Assembly (NCBI GenBank): GCA_910577875.1
Contig: CAJTNY010000028.1
Span: forward strand, 1-17,434
DNA length: 17,434 nucleotides
Origin: an uncultured Christensenella sp.
GTDB lineage: Bacteria; Bacillota; Clostridia; Christensenellales; Borkfalkiaceae
Direction of reading: 5' to 3'
Notes under the pieces: model-generated
Told to the model about the DNA's origin: nothing
The model's input: the letters and a program-made list of their open reading frames with translations, nothing else
Databases searched by the model: none
Shown: positions 1 to 7,188 of the stretch, piece after piece
Layout of the letters: every line of letters begins with the position of its first letter
Position numbering within the stretch: the stretch's first letter is position 1
Position numbers and translations under genes: made by a program

Positions 1-334
1 CACCGACCGTTCGCTCGTCAACTTAAACCTTACGTTTAATCGGCGTTTCTTAATTGCTTATCAAGTCACCGACCGTTCGCTCGTCAACTTAAACCTTACG
101 TTTAATCGGCTTTCTTAATTGCTTATCAAATCACCGACCGTTCGCTCGTCAACTTAAACCTTACGTTTAATCGGCGTTTCTTAATTGCTTATCAAGTCAC
201 CGACCGTTCGCCCGTCAACTTAAACCTTACGTTGAATCGGCGTTTCTTAATTGCTTATCAAATCACCGACCGTTCGCCCGTCAACTTAAACCTTACGTTT
301 AATAGGTGTTTCTTAATTGCTTATCAAATCACCG
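1..334. repeat. 66-bp tandem repeat array (left), five units plus a 5-nt remnant
   Basis: Five head-to-tail units lie at 1-66, 67-131, 132-197, 198-263 and 264-329, followed by CACCG at 330-334. Each is 66 bp except unit 2, which is 65 bp because it lost one G in the CGGCG box. The units are nearly identical, with a few substitutions such as GCTCGTC/GCCCGTC. Each contains an inverted repeat TTAAAC-CTTAC-GTTTAA (one mismatch in unit 4). A second pairing lies between CGGCG and the following CACCG; as minus-strand RNA this is a G-U wobble stem. The array starts at the first base of the window, so it probably extends further left. One plus frame is open over single units with a 22-codon period, but unit 2 breaks it, so I see no coding role. 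It is not a CRISPR: there are no unique spacers. Function unknown. Confidence 0.95.
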
Positions 335-363
335 TCTAAAACTAAATTTAATTGAGATAAGAA

Positions 364-398
364 ATATGCATCAAAGCATATAATTACGCATAAGCGTA
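364..398 (-). terminator. Two small adjacent hairpins after rpmJ, possible weak terminator
   Basis: Downstream of the rpmJ stop codon on the minus strand are two short perfect inverted repeats: TACGC-ATAA-GCGTA (385-398) and ATATGC-ATCAAA-GCATAT (364-381). Neither is followed by a long uninterrupted T-run (the second is followed only by TTTCTT), so they make a poor intrinsic terminator. They may protect the 3' end of the message or slow polymerase. This is the only candidate stop signal between the ribosomal operon and the repeat array, so read-through into the repeats is plausible. Confidence 0.3.
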
Positions 399-405
399 TT
401 TTAAC

Positions 406-522
406 TTAGCCTTGACGCTGTTTATGGTTCTTGTTCTTTGAACAGATTACCATAACTTTACCGTTTCTTTTAATTACTTTGCATTTATCGCACATAGGCT
501 TTACAGAAGGTCTTACTTTCAT
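406..522 (-). CDS. rpmJ: 50S ribosomal protein L36
   Basis: This 38-residue protein was translated directly from the minus strand. It starts with MKVRPSVKP and ends HKQRQG, the signature of L36, the smallest large-subunit protein, which binds 23S rRNA. It is the zinc-binding (C+) form: C11, C14, C27 and H33. Most bacterial homologs have 37 residues with four residues between the third Cys and the His; here there are five, a one-residue insertion. The ATG is preceded by a GAGAGGA ribosome binding site at good spacing, 35 nt after infA. It is the last gene of the cluster in this window. In Clostridia rpsM normally follows directly, but here non-coding sequence and the repeat array follow. Confidence 0.96.
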   Translation of the reverse strand: MKVRPSVKPMCDKCKVIKRNGKVMVICSKNKNHKQRQG

Positions 523-557
523 TGTTAAATCCTCTCGTTTTGTATTTTTTGCTTTGC

Positions 558-779
558 TTAGTTCTTGCTGCGCCAAGTTATTCGACCCTTAGTCAAATCA
601 TAAGGGCTCATTTCCAGCTTAACGTTGTCGCCTTCGATAATTCTAATATAATTCATACGAAGTTTACCCGAAATATACGCGGTGATAACATAGCCGTTTG
701 ACAACTTGACTTTGAAGTTTGCGTTCGGCAAACACTCTATTACTTTGCCTTCCGCTTCGATAACATCATTCTTTGACAT
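558..779 (-). CDS. infA: Translation initiation factor IF-1
   Basis: This 73-residue protein is the size of IF-1 (about 72). It is a single OB-fold protein that occupies the 30S A site during initiation and helps IF-2 and IF-3 select the initiator tRNA. The N-terminus MSKNDVIEAEGKV, the central ISGKLRMNYIRI and the C-terminal SPYDLTKGRI are family hallmarks. The gene starts 7 nt after the KOW-protein stop codon, so the two are probably translationally coupled. Its place between the KOW protein and rpmJ is the usual Firmicutes arrangement. Confidence 0.97.
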   Translation of the reverse strand: MSKNDVIEAEGKVIECLPNANFKVKLSNGYVITAYISGKLRMNYIRIIEGDNVKLEMSPYDLTKGRITWRSKN

Positions 780-786
780 AATGCCT

Positions 787-1083
787 CTATTCTTTATTAG
801 TTTCCTGCGGTGAATTGTTGTAAGTCTTCAATGCCGAATATACTTCGGAATCGAACACCTGTCTGCCGTCGGCAAGTTTCGCAGCTATAACTTCCGCTTT
901 ATCCGGTAACAGTCTTATATGTTTTAAGTTCTTGCGTTTAGGTTCGGCGAGTTTTTTGAAATTGCCGTCAACCAAACCGACCGCACCGTCGGGATATATC
1001 GTTTTGATAAGATAAAATCTGTCCTTATCTCTGCCTTGCGTACTTTGGCAAATTCCGCCGACAACGGGGATTTTAACTTTCAT
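787..1083 (-). CDS. KOW-domain RNA-binding protein (L14e-like)
   Basis: This 98-residue protein has an N-terminal KOW/SH3-like barrel over about residues 5-57, recognised from QGRDKDRFYLI, the following LVDG and the basic stretch KRKNLKHIRLL. The pattern matches the small KOW-domain proteins, sometimes annotated as L14e/L6e/L27e-like, that sit between map and infA in many Clostridia. These are thought to bind rRNA or assist ribosome assembly, but their role is not established. The remaining 40 residues are less typical and end in a polar tail. The start codon overlaps the map stop codon as ATGA (1080-1083), indicating translational coupling. Confidence 0.85.
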   Translation of the reverse strand: MKVKIPVVGGICQSTQGRDKDRFYLIKTIYPDGAVGLVDGNFKKLAEPKRKNLKHIRLLPDKAEVIAAKLADGRQVFDSEVYSALKTYNNSPQETNKE

Positions 1084-1826
1084 AAAGTCAGTATCTCCAC
1101 TCCGTCTTCTTTAATGAGAACCGTATTTTCGTAATGCGCCGCGGGTTTACCGTCAGCAGTCGTCACTGTCCAACCGTCTTCTCTGTTAAAGTTGACCTTA
1201 TAAGTACCCATATTAATCATCGGTTCTATACAGATTGTCATACCCGCTTTCAATCGCATTCCCGTACCGCGTCTGCCGTAATTGGGAACCGACGGGTCCT
1301 CGTGCATACTTGAACCAATACCGTGACCCGTAAGCGCACGGACAACACTGTATCCGTTTGCTTCCGCGTGAGTCTGTACTTTCCAACCGATATCGAACAG
1401 CGGCGTTCCCGCCTGTAAGTCTTCTATAGCTTTGAAAAAGCACTCTTCAGTCACTTTTACAAGTTTTTTCTTTTCTTCCGACACGTTGCCGATTAAAAAC
1501 GTCCTACACGCGTCGCCGTGAAAACCGTTCTTTTCCGCCGTAATATCCACGCTCACAATATCTCCGTCAAGTATTACTCTGTCCGAAGGTATTCCGTGAA
1601 CTACTACTTCGTTTACCGACACGCACGAACTTGCCGGATAGCCCTCATAACCGAGTTCGGAAGGATAAGCGCCGCAGGAAGTTATATATCTGTAAACGAG
1701 TTCATCCACATCTTTCGTGGTCATTCCCGCACGGATATTTTTGCCTACGAATTCAAGTGTTTCCTTAACTATCCTGCAACTTTCGCGCATCAGTTCTATT
1801 TCTTTTTCGCTTTTAATTGTAATCAT
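1080..1826 (-). CDS. map: Methionine aminopeptidase, type I
   Basis: This 248-residue cytosolic metalloprotease removes the initiator methionine from nascent chains after deformylation. The pita-bread fold metal ligands are all present: D94, D105, H168, E201 and E233. H77 (VVHGIP) and H175 complete the active site. The length matches the type Ia enzyme, without an N-terminal SH3-binding zinc extension. It overlaps adk upstream (ATGA at 1823-1826) and the KOW gene downstream (ATGA at 1080-1083), so three genes in a row are coupled. Its presence in the ribosomal operon links N-terminal processing capacity to ribosome output. Confidence 0.97.
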   Translation of the reverse strand: MITIKSEKEIELMRESCRIVKETLEFVGKNIRAGMTTKDVDELVYRYITSCGAYPSELGYEGYPASSCVSVNEVVVHGIPSDRVILDGDIVSVDITAEKNGFHGDACRTFLIGNVSEEKKKLVKVTEECFFKAIEDLQAGTPLFDIGWKVQTHAEANGYSVVRALTGHGIGSSMHEDPSVPNYGRRGTGMRLKAGMTICIEPMINMGTYKVNFNREDGWTVTTADGKPAAHYENTVLIKEDGVEILTL

Positions 1827-2446
1827 TTATCAAGCACTTCGCAGACAGCCTCGAATACCTCTTCTGGCGTCTTGGTTCCGCAAACTACGGATGCAAGTTT
1901 ATTCTGCGCTGCATAATAAGCAATAAGCGGAGCTGTCATTACGTTATAAGTACTCAGCCTTGCCTTTACGGTTTCGGGATTATCGTCGTCGCGTCTGTAC
2001 AGCTCGCTGCCGCATTTAGCGCAGATATTCGAACCATTCAAGGTAGAAACGTGATAACTTTCTCCGCAGGAACAGACGCGTCTTCCGCATATTCTGTCCA
2101 TAATCAAAGAAGAATCGACTTCGAGATTAAGACACAAATCTATATCCGCGAATTTATTGAGCTCTTCGGCCTGATACAGACTGCGGGGAAAACCGTCCAA
2201 CAGATAACCGTTCTGCACATCGTCTTTGGATAGCCTGTCTTTTACGATTTCACAGGTAACCGAATCGGGAACGAGCTTGCCTGCGTCAATATACGACTTT
2301 GCAAGTTTGCCGATTTCAGTACCGCCCTTTATATTGGCGCGGAAAATATCGCCCGTAGAAATATGAACAATTCCGTACTTTTCAGCTATCCTCGTTGCCT
2401 GAGTGCCCTTGCCCGCGCCGGGTGCGCCGAGTAAAATCATTTTCAT
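1823..2446 (-). CDS. adk: Adenylate kinase
   Basis: This 207-residue enzyme catalyses ATP + AMP = 2 ADP. The P-loop GAPGAGKGT is at residues 7-15. The AMP-binding TGDIFR lies near 31-36 and the DGFPR motif near 84-88. The LID domain (about 120-153) carries a zinc knuckle. The first half of the knuckle is C125-x-C127 instead of the usual C-x2-C; the second half is C142-x2-C145. The downstream RRDDD typical of zinc-type enzymes is present. The codons at this position read cleanly with no frameshift, so the shortening is a real one-residue deletion. It lies 24 nt after secY and overlaps map by 4 nt. Confidence 0.97.
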   Translation of the reverse strand: MKMILLGAPGAGKGTQATRIAEKYGIVHISTGDIFRANIKGGTEIGKLAKSYIDAGKLVPDSVTCEIVKDRLSKDDVQNGYLLDGFPRSLYQAEELNKFADIDLCLNLEVDSSLIMDRICGRRVCSCGESYHVSTLNGSNICAKCGSELYRRDDDNPETVKARLSTYNVMTAPLIAYYAAQNKLASVVCGTKTPEEVFEAVCEVLDK

Positions 2447-2470
2447 AACTTTTATCCCCTTAATGCTTTT

Positions 2471-3844
2471 TTATTTCAGGAAGCCTTTGTAGTTCTTCAT
2501 CATCAACTGCGACTCCAACTGTTTATCAAGTTCAAGCGCAACTGAAACAACGATTAGAATTCCCGTCGTTGAGAATACCGACAAAAGAGACAAATCTTTA
2601 ATCCCTACACCTGCGAGTATCATTGAAAGCAACGAAGGTATAAACGCCACCAAAGAAAGGTAAATCGCACCGAACAGCGTAATTCTGTTGGAAATCTTTT
2701 TGAGATAATCTGCGGTAGGTTTCCCGGGACGGATACCCTGAATGAAACCGCCGTTCTGCTGAATAGTCTTCGAAACGTCTTCAGGGTTGAACTGCATCGA
2801 CTGATAGAAGAACGAGAACGCAAATATAAGCAGACACAGCGCAAGCATGTAGTAAAGCTGAACGTACCAATGAGGCGACGAACCAGAGAACCACTCAGTA
2901 ATGCCCGCGTTAGCGGATTCCGAACCAGTAAGACTGATTATCATTGCAGGGAAAGAGATCAACGCGAATGCGAAGATTAAAGGCATAACGCCCGAACCCG
3001 CTATTCTGATAGGAATTACGGAGGACTGACCGCCGTACATTCTTCTGCCCTTTACCTGTTTCGCATACTGAACGGGTATTCGTCTTTCCGATAAATCGAC
3101 CGTGACGATTGCCGTAAACTCGACGATTGTCAAAAGTATGAAACCTATCAGTTCGAAAAGATTTGTGAGTCCGAGCTCACCGTAATCGCCGATTCCGAAT
3201 ATTCCCAAGAATTTATTCAAAATCAAAAGACCTGCGGTGGAAATGATACCGACGAAGATTATAAGCGAAATACCGTTTGAAATACCGTACTCCGTAATTC
3301 TCTCGCCTATCCACATAACGAGCATTGCGCCCGCCGTGTAAACCACCGTAAGGAATATTCCCGCCATCCAGGTCGCAGCAGTATCGCTCAGCGCGCCGAC
3401 CGCGCCGCCGCCGAACAGCGCGACTTTTATTGAATCGCTCTGTACGCCGAAGTTAACTACTATACCGACCGCCTGTGCAATCGCGAGTGCGATAGTTACG
3501 TAACGGGTAATCTGCGCGATTTTCTTTCTGCCGTCTTCGCCTTGCTTTGAAAGACGTTCCAAAGCGGGAATTCCGACCGTCAAAAGCTGAATTATAATCG
3601 ACGCGTTAATATAAGGACTGATTCCGAGCGCGAAAAGCGTTGCGTTCGCAAGCGAACCGCCGGTGATACTTGATAAAATACCGAGGAAACTATTGCTCTC
3701 TATCTCCGTTTTAAAAGTATCAACGCTGATTCCGGGCACGGGGATATAACATCCCAGTCTGAAAATAAGCAATAAAAGAAGGGTTATACCTATCTTCTTT
3801 CTTATTTCCTTTACCTTAAAACAATTTTTTATTGTTTCAAACAT
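2471..3844 (-). CDS. secY: Protein translocase subunit SecY
   Basis: This 457-residue integral membrane protein forms the SecYEG channel for protein export and membrane insertion. It has about ten strongly hydrophobic segments. The N-terminal start MFETIKNCFKVKEIRKK leads into the first membrane helix (about 18-38) with the PVPGI motif after it. The TM2 plug region follows (ITGGSLANATLFALGISPYI). The cytoplasmic loop with RRIPVQYAK and the C-terminal MMKNYKGFLK are classic SecY features. Length is slightly above the usual 430 or so. It lies 39 nt after rplO, a wider gap than its neighbours, as the last gene of the spc segment before adk. Confidence 0.98.
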   Translation of the reverse strand: MFETIKNCFKVKEIRKKIGITLLLLLIFRLGCYIPVPGISVDTFKTEIESNSFLGILSSITGGSLANATLFALGISPYINASIIIQLLTVGIPALERLSKQGEDGRKKIAQITRYVTIALAIAQAVGIVVNFGVQSDSIKVALFGGGAVGALSDTAATWMAGIFLTVVYTAGAMLVMWIGERITEYGISNGISLIIFVGIISTAGLLILNKFLGIFGIGDYGELGLTNLFELIGFILLTIVEFTAIVTVDLSERRIPVQYAKQVKGRRMYGGQSSVIPIRIAGSGVMPLIFAFALISFPAMIISLTGSESANAGITEWFSGSSPHWYVQLYYMLALCLLIFAFSFFYQSMQFNPEDVSKTIQQNGGFIQGIRPGKPTADYLKKISNRITLFGAIYLSLVAFIPSLLSMILAGVGIKDLSLLSVFSTTGILIVVSVALELDKQLESQLMMKNYKGFLK

Positions 3845-3883
3845 TTTTAGCCTCTCAGTCGCACGTTTTCCGTGCGCGGGTCA

Positions 3884-4333
3884 TTATTCTACGACTTCTA
3901 CCGTGCCGCCTGCTTTTTCAATCGCAATTTTTGCGCTTTCGGTGAATTTTACAGCCTTTACGGTAAGAGCGACGTTGATTTCGCCGTTGCCGAGTACTTT
4001 AAGACCCGTCGAATTTTTTACTTCCTTTGCAAGTTTGTTTTCGGAAACGTAACCGAAATCGACTACTGTGCCTGCGGGAAGCTTTGCAAGCTGGCTTAAA
4101 TTTATGATAGTGTAATGAGTAGCCCACTTATTGTGGAAACCGCGTTTGGGAATACGTCTTGCGATAGGCATCTGACCTCCCTCGAATCCTGGACGAACTC
4201 CGCCGCCGGACCTCGCCCACTGACCTTTGTGTCCTTTACACGATGTCTTGCCGTGACCCGAACCTATTCCTCTGCCGAGTCTTTTTACGCGGGAGGTTGC
4301 GCCCTCTGCGGGCGATAAAGTATCTATTCTCAT
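3884..4333 (-). CDS. rplO: 50S ribosomal protein L15
   Basis: This 149-residue protein begins MRIDTLSPAEGA at the ATG ending at 4333. A longer reading frame extends 26 codons upstream, but those codons overlap rpmD, and the AAGGAAAG ribosome binding site supports the internal ATG. The glycine- and basic-rich N-terminus (RLGRGIGSGHGKTSCKGHKG, then GVRPGFEGGQMP) reaches into the large-subunit core. The C-terminal globular part binds 23S rRNA. It is a late-assembly protein, 1 nt after the rpmD stop codon and thus tightly coupled to it. Confidence 0.97.
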   Translation of the reverse strand: MRIDTLSPAEGATSRVKRLGRGIGSGHGKTSCKGHKGQWARSGGGVRPGFEGGQMPIARRIPKRGFHNKWATHYTIINLSQLAKLPAGTVVDFGYVSENKLAKEVKNSTGLKVLGNGEINVALTVKAVKFTESAKIAIEKAGGTVEVVE

Positions 4334-4334
4334 A

Positions 4335-4514
4335 TTACTTTCCTTCCTTTTCTGTTTTGAGAAGGTAACCCACCTTTTTAATCTGACCCATAACGGCGGG
4401 GGTTTCTTCAAAAGTCTTTGTCTGACCTATTTTTTTAAGTCCCAACGCTTCGACGGTAGCTTTAACCGTCTTCGTTTCGTTGGATACGCTCTTAACTAAC
4501 GTTACCTTAATCAT
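4335..4514 (-). CDS. rpmD: 50S ribosomal protein L30
   Basis: This short gene of 59 codons was found by translating the minus strand between rpsE and rplO. The protein begins MIKVTLVKSVSNETKTVKAT, continues ALGLKKIGQTKTFEETPAV and ends with a region resembling the L30 terminus (MGQIKKVGYLL) plus a short lysine-rich tail. L30 is a small one-domain 23S rRNA-binding protein, and its position between S5 and L15 is invariant in the spc operon. A GGAGGT ribosome binding site lies 4 nt upstream of the ATG. The gaps are 11 nt to rpsE and 1 nt to rplO. Confidence 0.95.
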   Translation of the reverse strand: MIKVTLVKSVSNETKTVKATVEALGLKKIGQTKTFEETPAVMGQIKKVGYLLKTEKEGK

Positions 4515-4525
4515 ACCGACCTCCG

Positions 4526-5059
4526 TTAAGATAATAATTCTTCCACGCTCTTGCCGCGCGCTTGAGCTACATCTTCGGGAGACATAAGCTCGTATAAGCC
4601 GTAAACCGCAGCTTTAACGCAGTTGATAGGGTTGGAAGTGCCGTGGGATTTGGTTCTTACGTCCTTGACTCCCGCAGCTTCCATTACCGCACGCACGGGG
4701 CCGCCAGCGATAACACCGGTACCTTCTGCGGCAGGCATCATAAGTACTGAACCTCTGCCGAATACTCCGGTAACCGTATGAGGTATCGAAGTTGCTTTAA
4801 GGCTTACTTTGCGCATATTCTTTTTAGCCTGCGCGGTTGCCTTGTCTATTGCTTCGGGAACTTCCTTGGATTTACCCATTCCGTAACCGACGGAACCTTT
4901 TCCGTCGCCGACAACAACGAGAGCGGCGAAACGCATATTTCTTCCGCCCTTGACGGTTTTGGTTACTCTGTTAACCTGAATGAGCTTTTTGATTAAGCCG
5001 TCGTCTTCCTGCCTTCTTCTCTGTTCTCTTCTTGCAGGTCTTTCTTTCTTTTCTTCCAT
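4526..5059 (-). CDS. rpsE: 30S ribosomal protein S5
   Basis: This 177-residue protein binds 16S rRNA near the mRNA entry channel and affects decoding fidelity. After a charged N-terminal extension rich in Arg/Glu (about 1-20) comes the double-stranded RNA-binding-like domain (about 23-87), with the VKGGRNMRFAALVVVGDG signature. The C-terminal domain has FGRGSVLMMPAAEGTGVIAGG and ends with the S5-specific SHGTSNPINCVKAA segment. Spacing is 10 nt from rplR and 11 nt to rpmD. Confidence 0.98.
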   Translation of the reverse strand: MEEKKERPARREQRRRQEDDGLIKKLIQVNRVTKTVKGGRNMRFAALVVVGDGKGSVGYGMGKSKEVPEAIDKATAQAKKNMRKVSLKATSIPHTVTGVFGRGSVLMMPAAEGTGVIAGGPVRAVMEAAGVKDVRTKSHGTSNPINCVKAAVYGLYELMSPEDVAQARGKSVEELLS

Positions 5060-5069
5060 AATAAGCTCC

Positions 5070-5438
5070 TTAGAAATTCAGTCCGGCTTCTCTTGCGCCG
5101 TCCGCGACCGCTTGAACGCGACCGGTATAAATATAACCGCCCCTGTCGAACACGACGTTCTTTACGCCCTTTTTAAGAGCTTTTTCAGCAGCCTTCTTTC
5201 CTACAACCTTTGCGGCTTCGGTTTTAGTCATATCCTTTATTTCAGCCTTAACGTCCTTTTCCATCGTGGAAGCAGAGCAAAGCGTTACGCCTTTCGTATC
5301 GTCAATGAGCTGAACGTAAATGTGGTTAAGACTTCTGTAAACGCTGAGACGGGGAGCTTCCGCCGTTCCCGAAACCTTTTTACGGACTCTTTCGTGGCGG
5401 CGCTGCCTTTCACTGTTTTTATCTATTTTCTTAATCAT
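5070..5438 (-). CDS. rplR: 50S ribosomal protein L18
   Basis: This 122-residue protein binds 5S rRNA together with L5 and brings it into the central protuberance. The basic N-terminus (RQRRHERVRKKVSGT) is followed by the conserved PRLSVYRSLNHIYVQLIDD strand-turn region. The C-terminal part has AAKVVGKKAAEKALKKGVKNVVFDRGGYIYTGRV and ends REAGLNF, all typical of L18. It lies 13 nt after rplF, as in the standard spc order. Confidence 0.98.
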   Translation of the reverse strand: MIKKIDKNSERQRRHERVRKKVSGTAEAPRLSVYRSLNHIYVQLIDDTKGVTLCSASTMEKDVKAEIKDMTKTEAAKVVGKKAAEKALKKGVKNVVFDRGGYIYTGRVQAVADGAREAGLNF

Positions 5439-5451
5439 AATATTTTACCTC

Positions 5452-6000
5452 TTACTTCTTGCCCTTGCCGCCCGTCTTGCCTTCCTTACGCTCGATTACT
5501 TCGTCGCTGTAAGCGATACCGTAACCGTGATAAGGTTCGGGAACTCTTATTTTGCGGATGTTCGCGGCGGTCTGTCCGACCAAGGTTTTATCGATGCCCG
5601 AAACCACGATTTCGTTCGCGCTGGGACATTCGAGTTTTACTCCTGCGGGCTCTGCGAAGTCTACGGGATGAGAGAAGCCGACGTTGAGAACGACTTTTGT
5701 TCCCTGTTTTGCAACTTTCCAGCCGACGCCGTTTACTTTCAGCGTCTTTTTATATCCTTCGGTTACGCCTACGACCATATTGTGCAAAAGTGCGCGATAC
5801 AGTCCGTGTTTTGCGTTAGAATCCGTGGTTTTGCCCGTGTTGAGCACGTGCGCTTCCGCGCCTTCAAGCTTAATATCTATATCCCCGACAATCTGCTGTG
5901 TGAGCGTACCTTTCGCGCCCTTAACGGTCAAAAGTCCGTTTTCAAACGTAATGCTTACTCCTGCGGGAATCGCAACGGGTAATTTACCTATTCTTGACAT
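5452..6000 (-). CDS. rplF: 50S ribosomal protein L6
   Basis: This 182-residue protein has two tandem L6 domains, with the N-terminal MSRIGKLPVAIPAGV and KGAKGTLTQQI features. The second domain has VVGVTEGYKKTLKVNGVGWK and the C-terminal RKIRVPEPYHGYGI motif. It binds near the sarcin-ricin loop and the factor-binding site of the 50S subunit. The C-terminal tail is rich in Lys and Gly (EGKTGGKGKK), slightly longer than the common family length of about 178. Spacing is 15 nt after rpsH. Confidence 0.98.
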   Translation of the reverse strand: MSRIGKLPVAIPAGVSITFENGLLTVKGAKGTLTQQIVGDIDIKLEGAEAHVLNTGKTTDSNAKHGLYRALLHNMVVGVTEGYKKTLKVNGVGWKVAKQGTKVVLNVGFSHPVDFAEPAGVKLECPSANEIVVSGIDKTLVGQTAANIRKIRVPEPYHGYGIAYSDEVIERKEGKTGGKGKK

Positions 6001-6015
6001 ACTTAAATTACCTCC

Positions 6016-6408
6016 TTACCAGATATAGCAAAGCACTTCGCCGCCTACGTTCGCGGCTTTTGCCTGCCTGTCCGTCATTATTCCTTTGTTCGTCGAAAGT
6101 ATCGCTATTCCGAGTCCGTCGAAAACCTTAGGCATATTTTCTACGCCCGCGTAATTTCTGAGTCCGGGTTTGGAAACTCTTTGAAGTCCGTTTATAACCG
6201 ACTTTCTCTTACCTACATATTTAAGCGTAAGTTGAAGTTTGCCGTTGTAACCGTCCTCGACAAGCTTAACGTCGGAAACGTAACCTTCGTTAAGTAATAT
6301 ATCGGCGATTGCTTTCTTCATATTGGATGAGGGAATCTCAACCGTGTCTTTATTTACCATTATCGCATTTCTGATGCGTGTGAGCATATCTGCTATAGGA
6401 TCTGTCAT
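6016..6408 (-). CDS. rpsH: 30S ribosomal protein S8
   Basis: This 130-residue primary 16S rRNA-binding protein of the central domain starts MTDPIADMLTRIRNA. The conserved C-terminal segment STNKGIMTDRQAKAANVGGEVLCYIW is intact. In Escherichia coli S8 represses its own operon by binding mRNA near rplE; I cannot confirm an S8 site here from sequence alone. It lies 14 nt after rpsN and 15 nt before rplF. Confidence 0.98.
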   Translation of the reverse strand: MTDPIADMLTRIRNAIMVNKDTVEIPSSNMKKAIADILLNEGYVSDVKLVEDGYNGKLQLTLKYVGKRKSVINGLQRVSKPGLRNYAGVENMPKVFDGLGIAILSTNKGIMTDRQAKAANVGGEVLCYIW

Positions 6409-6422
6409 CTCTTAATATCTCC

Positions 6423-6608
6423 TTACCAACTCGATTTCTTAACACCGGGGATTTGTCCCTTGTAAGCAAGGTTTCTGAAACAGATACGGCAAACTCCGTA
6501 CTTTCTGAGAACCGCGTGGGGTCTTCCGCATATAGAACATCTCGTATATGCTCTCGTCGAGTATTTAGCAGGCTTTTGCTGCTTATTTATCATTGCTTTC
6601 TTTGCCAT
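6423..6608 (-). CDS. rpsN: 30S ribosomal protein S14, zinc-binding type
   Basis: This 61-residue protein is the short type Z S14. The zinc ligands are C24, C27, C40 and C43 (CSIC and CRIC). The C-terminal motif LAYKGQIPGVKKSSW is fully conserved. It binds the 3' major domain of 16S rRNA in the 30S head. Zinc-free paralogs in many Firmicutes replace this form under zinc starvation; none is seen in the window. Spacing is 11 nt after rplE. Confidence 0.98.
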   Translation of the reverse strand: MAKKAMINKQQKPAKYSTRAYTRCSICGRPHAVLRKYGVCRICFRNLAYKGQIPGVKKSSW

Positions 6609-6619
6609 AAATCTTCTCC

Positions 6620-7177
6620 TTACTTCTTGAAGGGCATACCCATTGCCCTTAAAAGCTCTCTGGCTTCCTCATCCGTCTTAGCGGTGGTAACGAAGCAGAT
6701 GTCCATACCTCTTATCTTCTCGACTTGGTCATACTGAATCTCGGGGAAGATAAGCTGTTCTTTAACGCCCATACAGTAATTGCCTTTGCCGTCGAAGCTG
6801 TCTGCGGGAACACCTCTGAAATCGCGCACTCTCGGAAGTGCAATGGAAACGAATTTATCGAAGAAATTACACATCATCTGTCCGCGGAGCGTAACTTTGA
6901 GACCGATAGGCATACCTTCGCGCAATTTGAAGTTTGCGACGGATTTCTTTGCTTTGCAAAGTATAGGTTGCTGTCCCGTTATAATCTTTATTTCGTTCTG
7001 CGCCATCTGAATTGATTTCGCATTGTCTTTTATATCGCCTAAACCCGAGCTCACTACTATCTTGACAAGCTTGGGAACCTGCATCGGGTTCTTGTAACCG
7101 AATTTTTTCGTAAGCGCGGGGACGACTTCTTTTTCGTAATTTTCAACTACTCTCGATTTATATTCTTTCTTAGCCAT
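6620..7177 (-). CDS. rplE: 50S ribosomal protein L5
   Basis: This 185-residue 5S rRNA-binding protein of the central protuberance contacts the P-site tRNA T-loop. Recognisable segments are the N-terminal PALTKKFGYKNPMQVPKLVKIVVSSG, the central QQPILCKAKKSVANFKLREGMPIGLKVTLRG and the C-terminal QLIFPEIQYDQVEKIRGMDI with FVTTAKTDEEARELL. It is a few residues longer than the typical 179. Spacing is 11 nt after rplX and 11 nt before rpsN. Confidence 0.98.
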   Translation of the reverse strand: MAKKEYKSRVVENYEKEVVPALTKKFGYKNPMQVPKLVKIVVSSGLGDIKDNAKSIQMAQNEIKIITGQQPILCKAKKSVANFKLREGMPIGLKVTLRGQMMCNFFDKFVSIALPRVRDFRGVPADSFDGKGNYCMGVKEQLIFPEIQYDQVEKIRGMDICFVTTAKTDEEARELLRAMGMPFKK

Positions 7178-7188
7178 ATCGTCCTTCC

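Noticed and set aside
1..334. CRISPR array
   Set aside because: The units are complete tandem copies with no unique spacers between short repeats, and no cas gene is present.
1..334. Coding sequence with 22-residue repeats in the plus frame
   Set aside because: The frame is open over single units only because 66 is divisible by three. Unit 2 is 65 bp, which shifts the frame into a stop, and no start or ribosome binding site is seen.
1518..1916. Plus-strand ORFs antisense to the ribosomal operon, such as this one and others at 4980-5687, 9847-10485 and 10482-11351
   Set aside because: They mirror well-conserved minus-strand genes in other frames, have no ribosome binding sites and show no recognisable protein features.
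4334..4411. Longer L15 (175 residues)
   Set aside because: The extension overlaps rpmD out of frame, and the family start MRIDTLSPAEGA has its own ribosome binding site.
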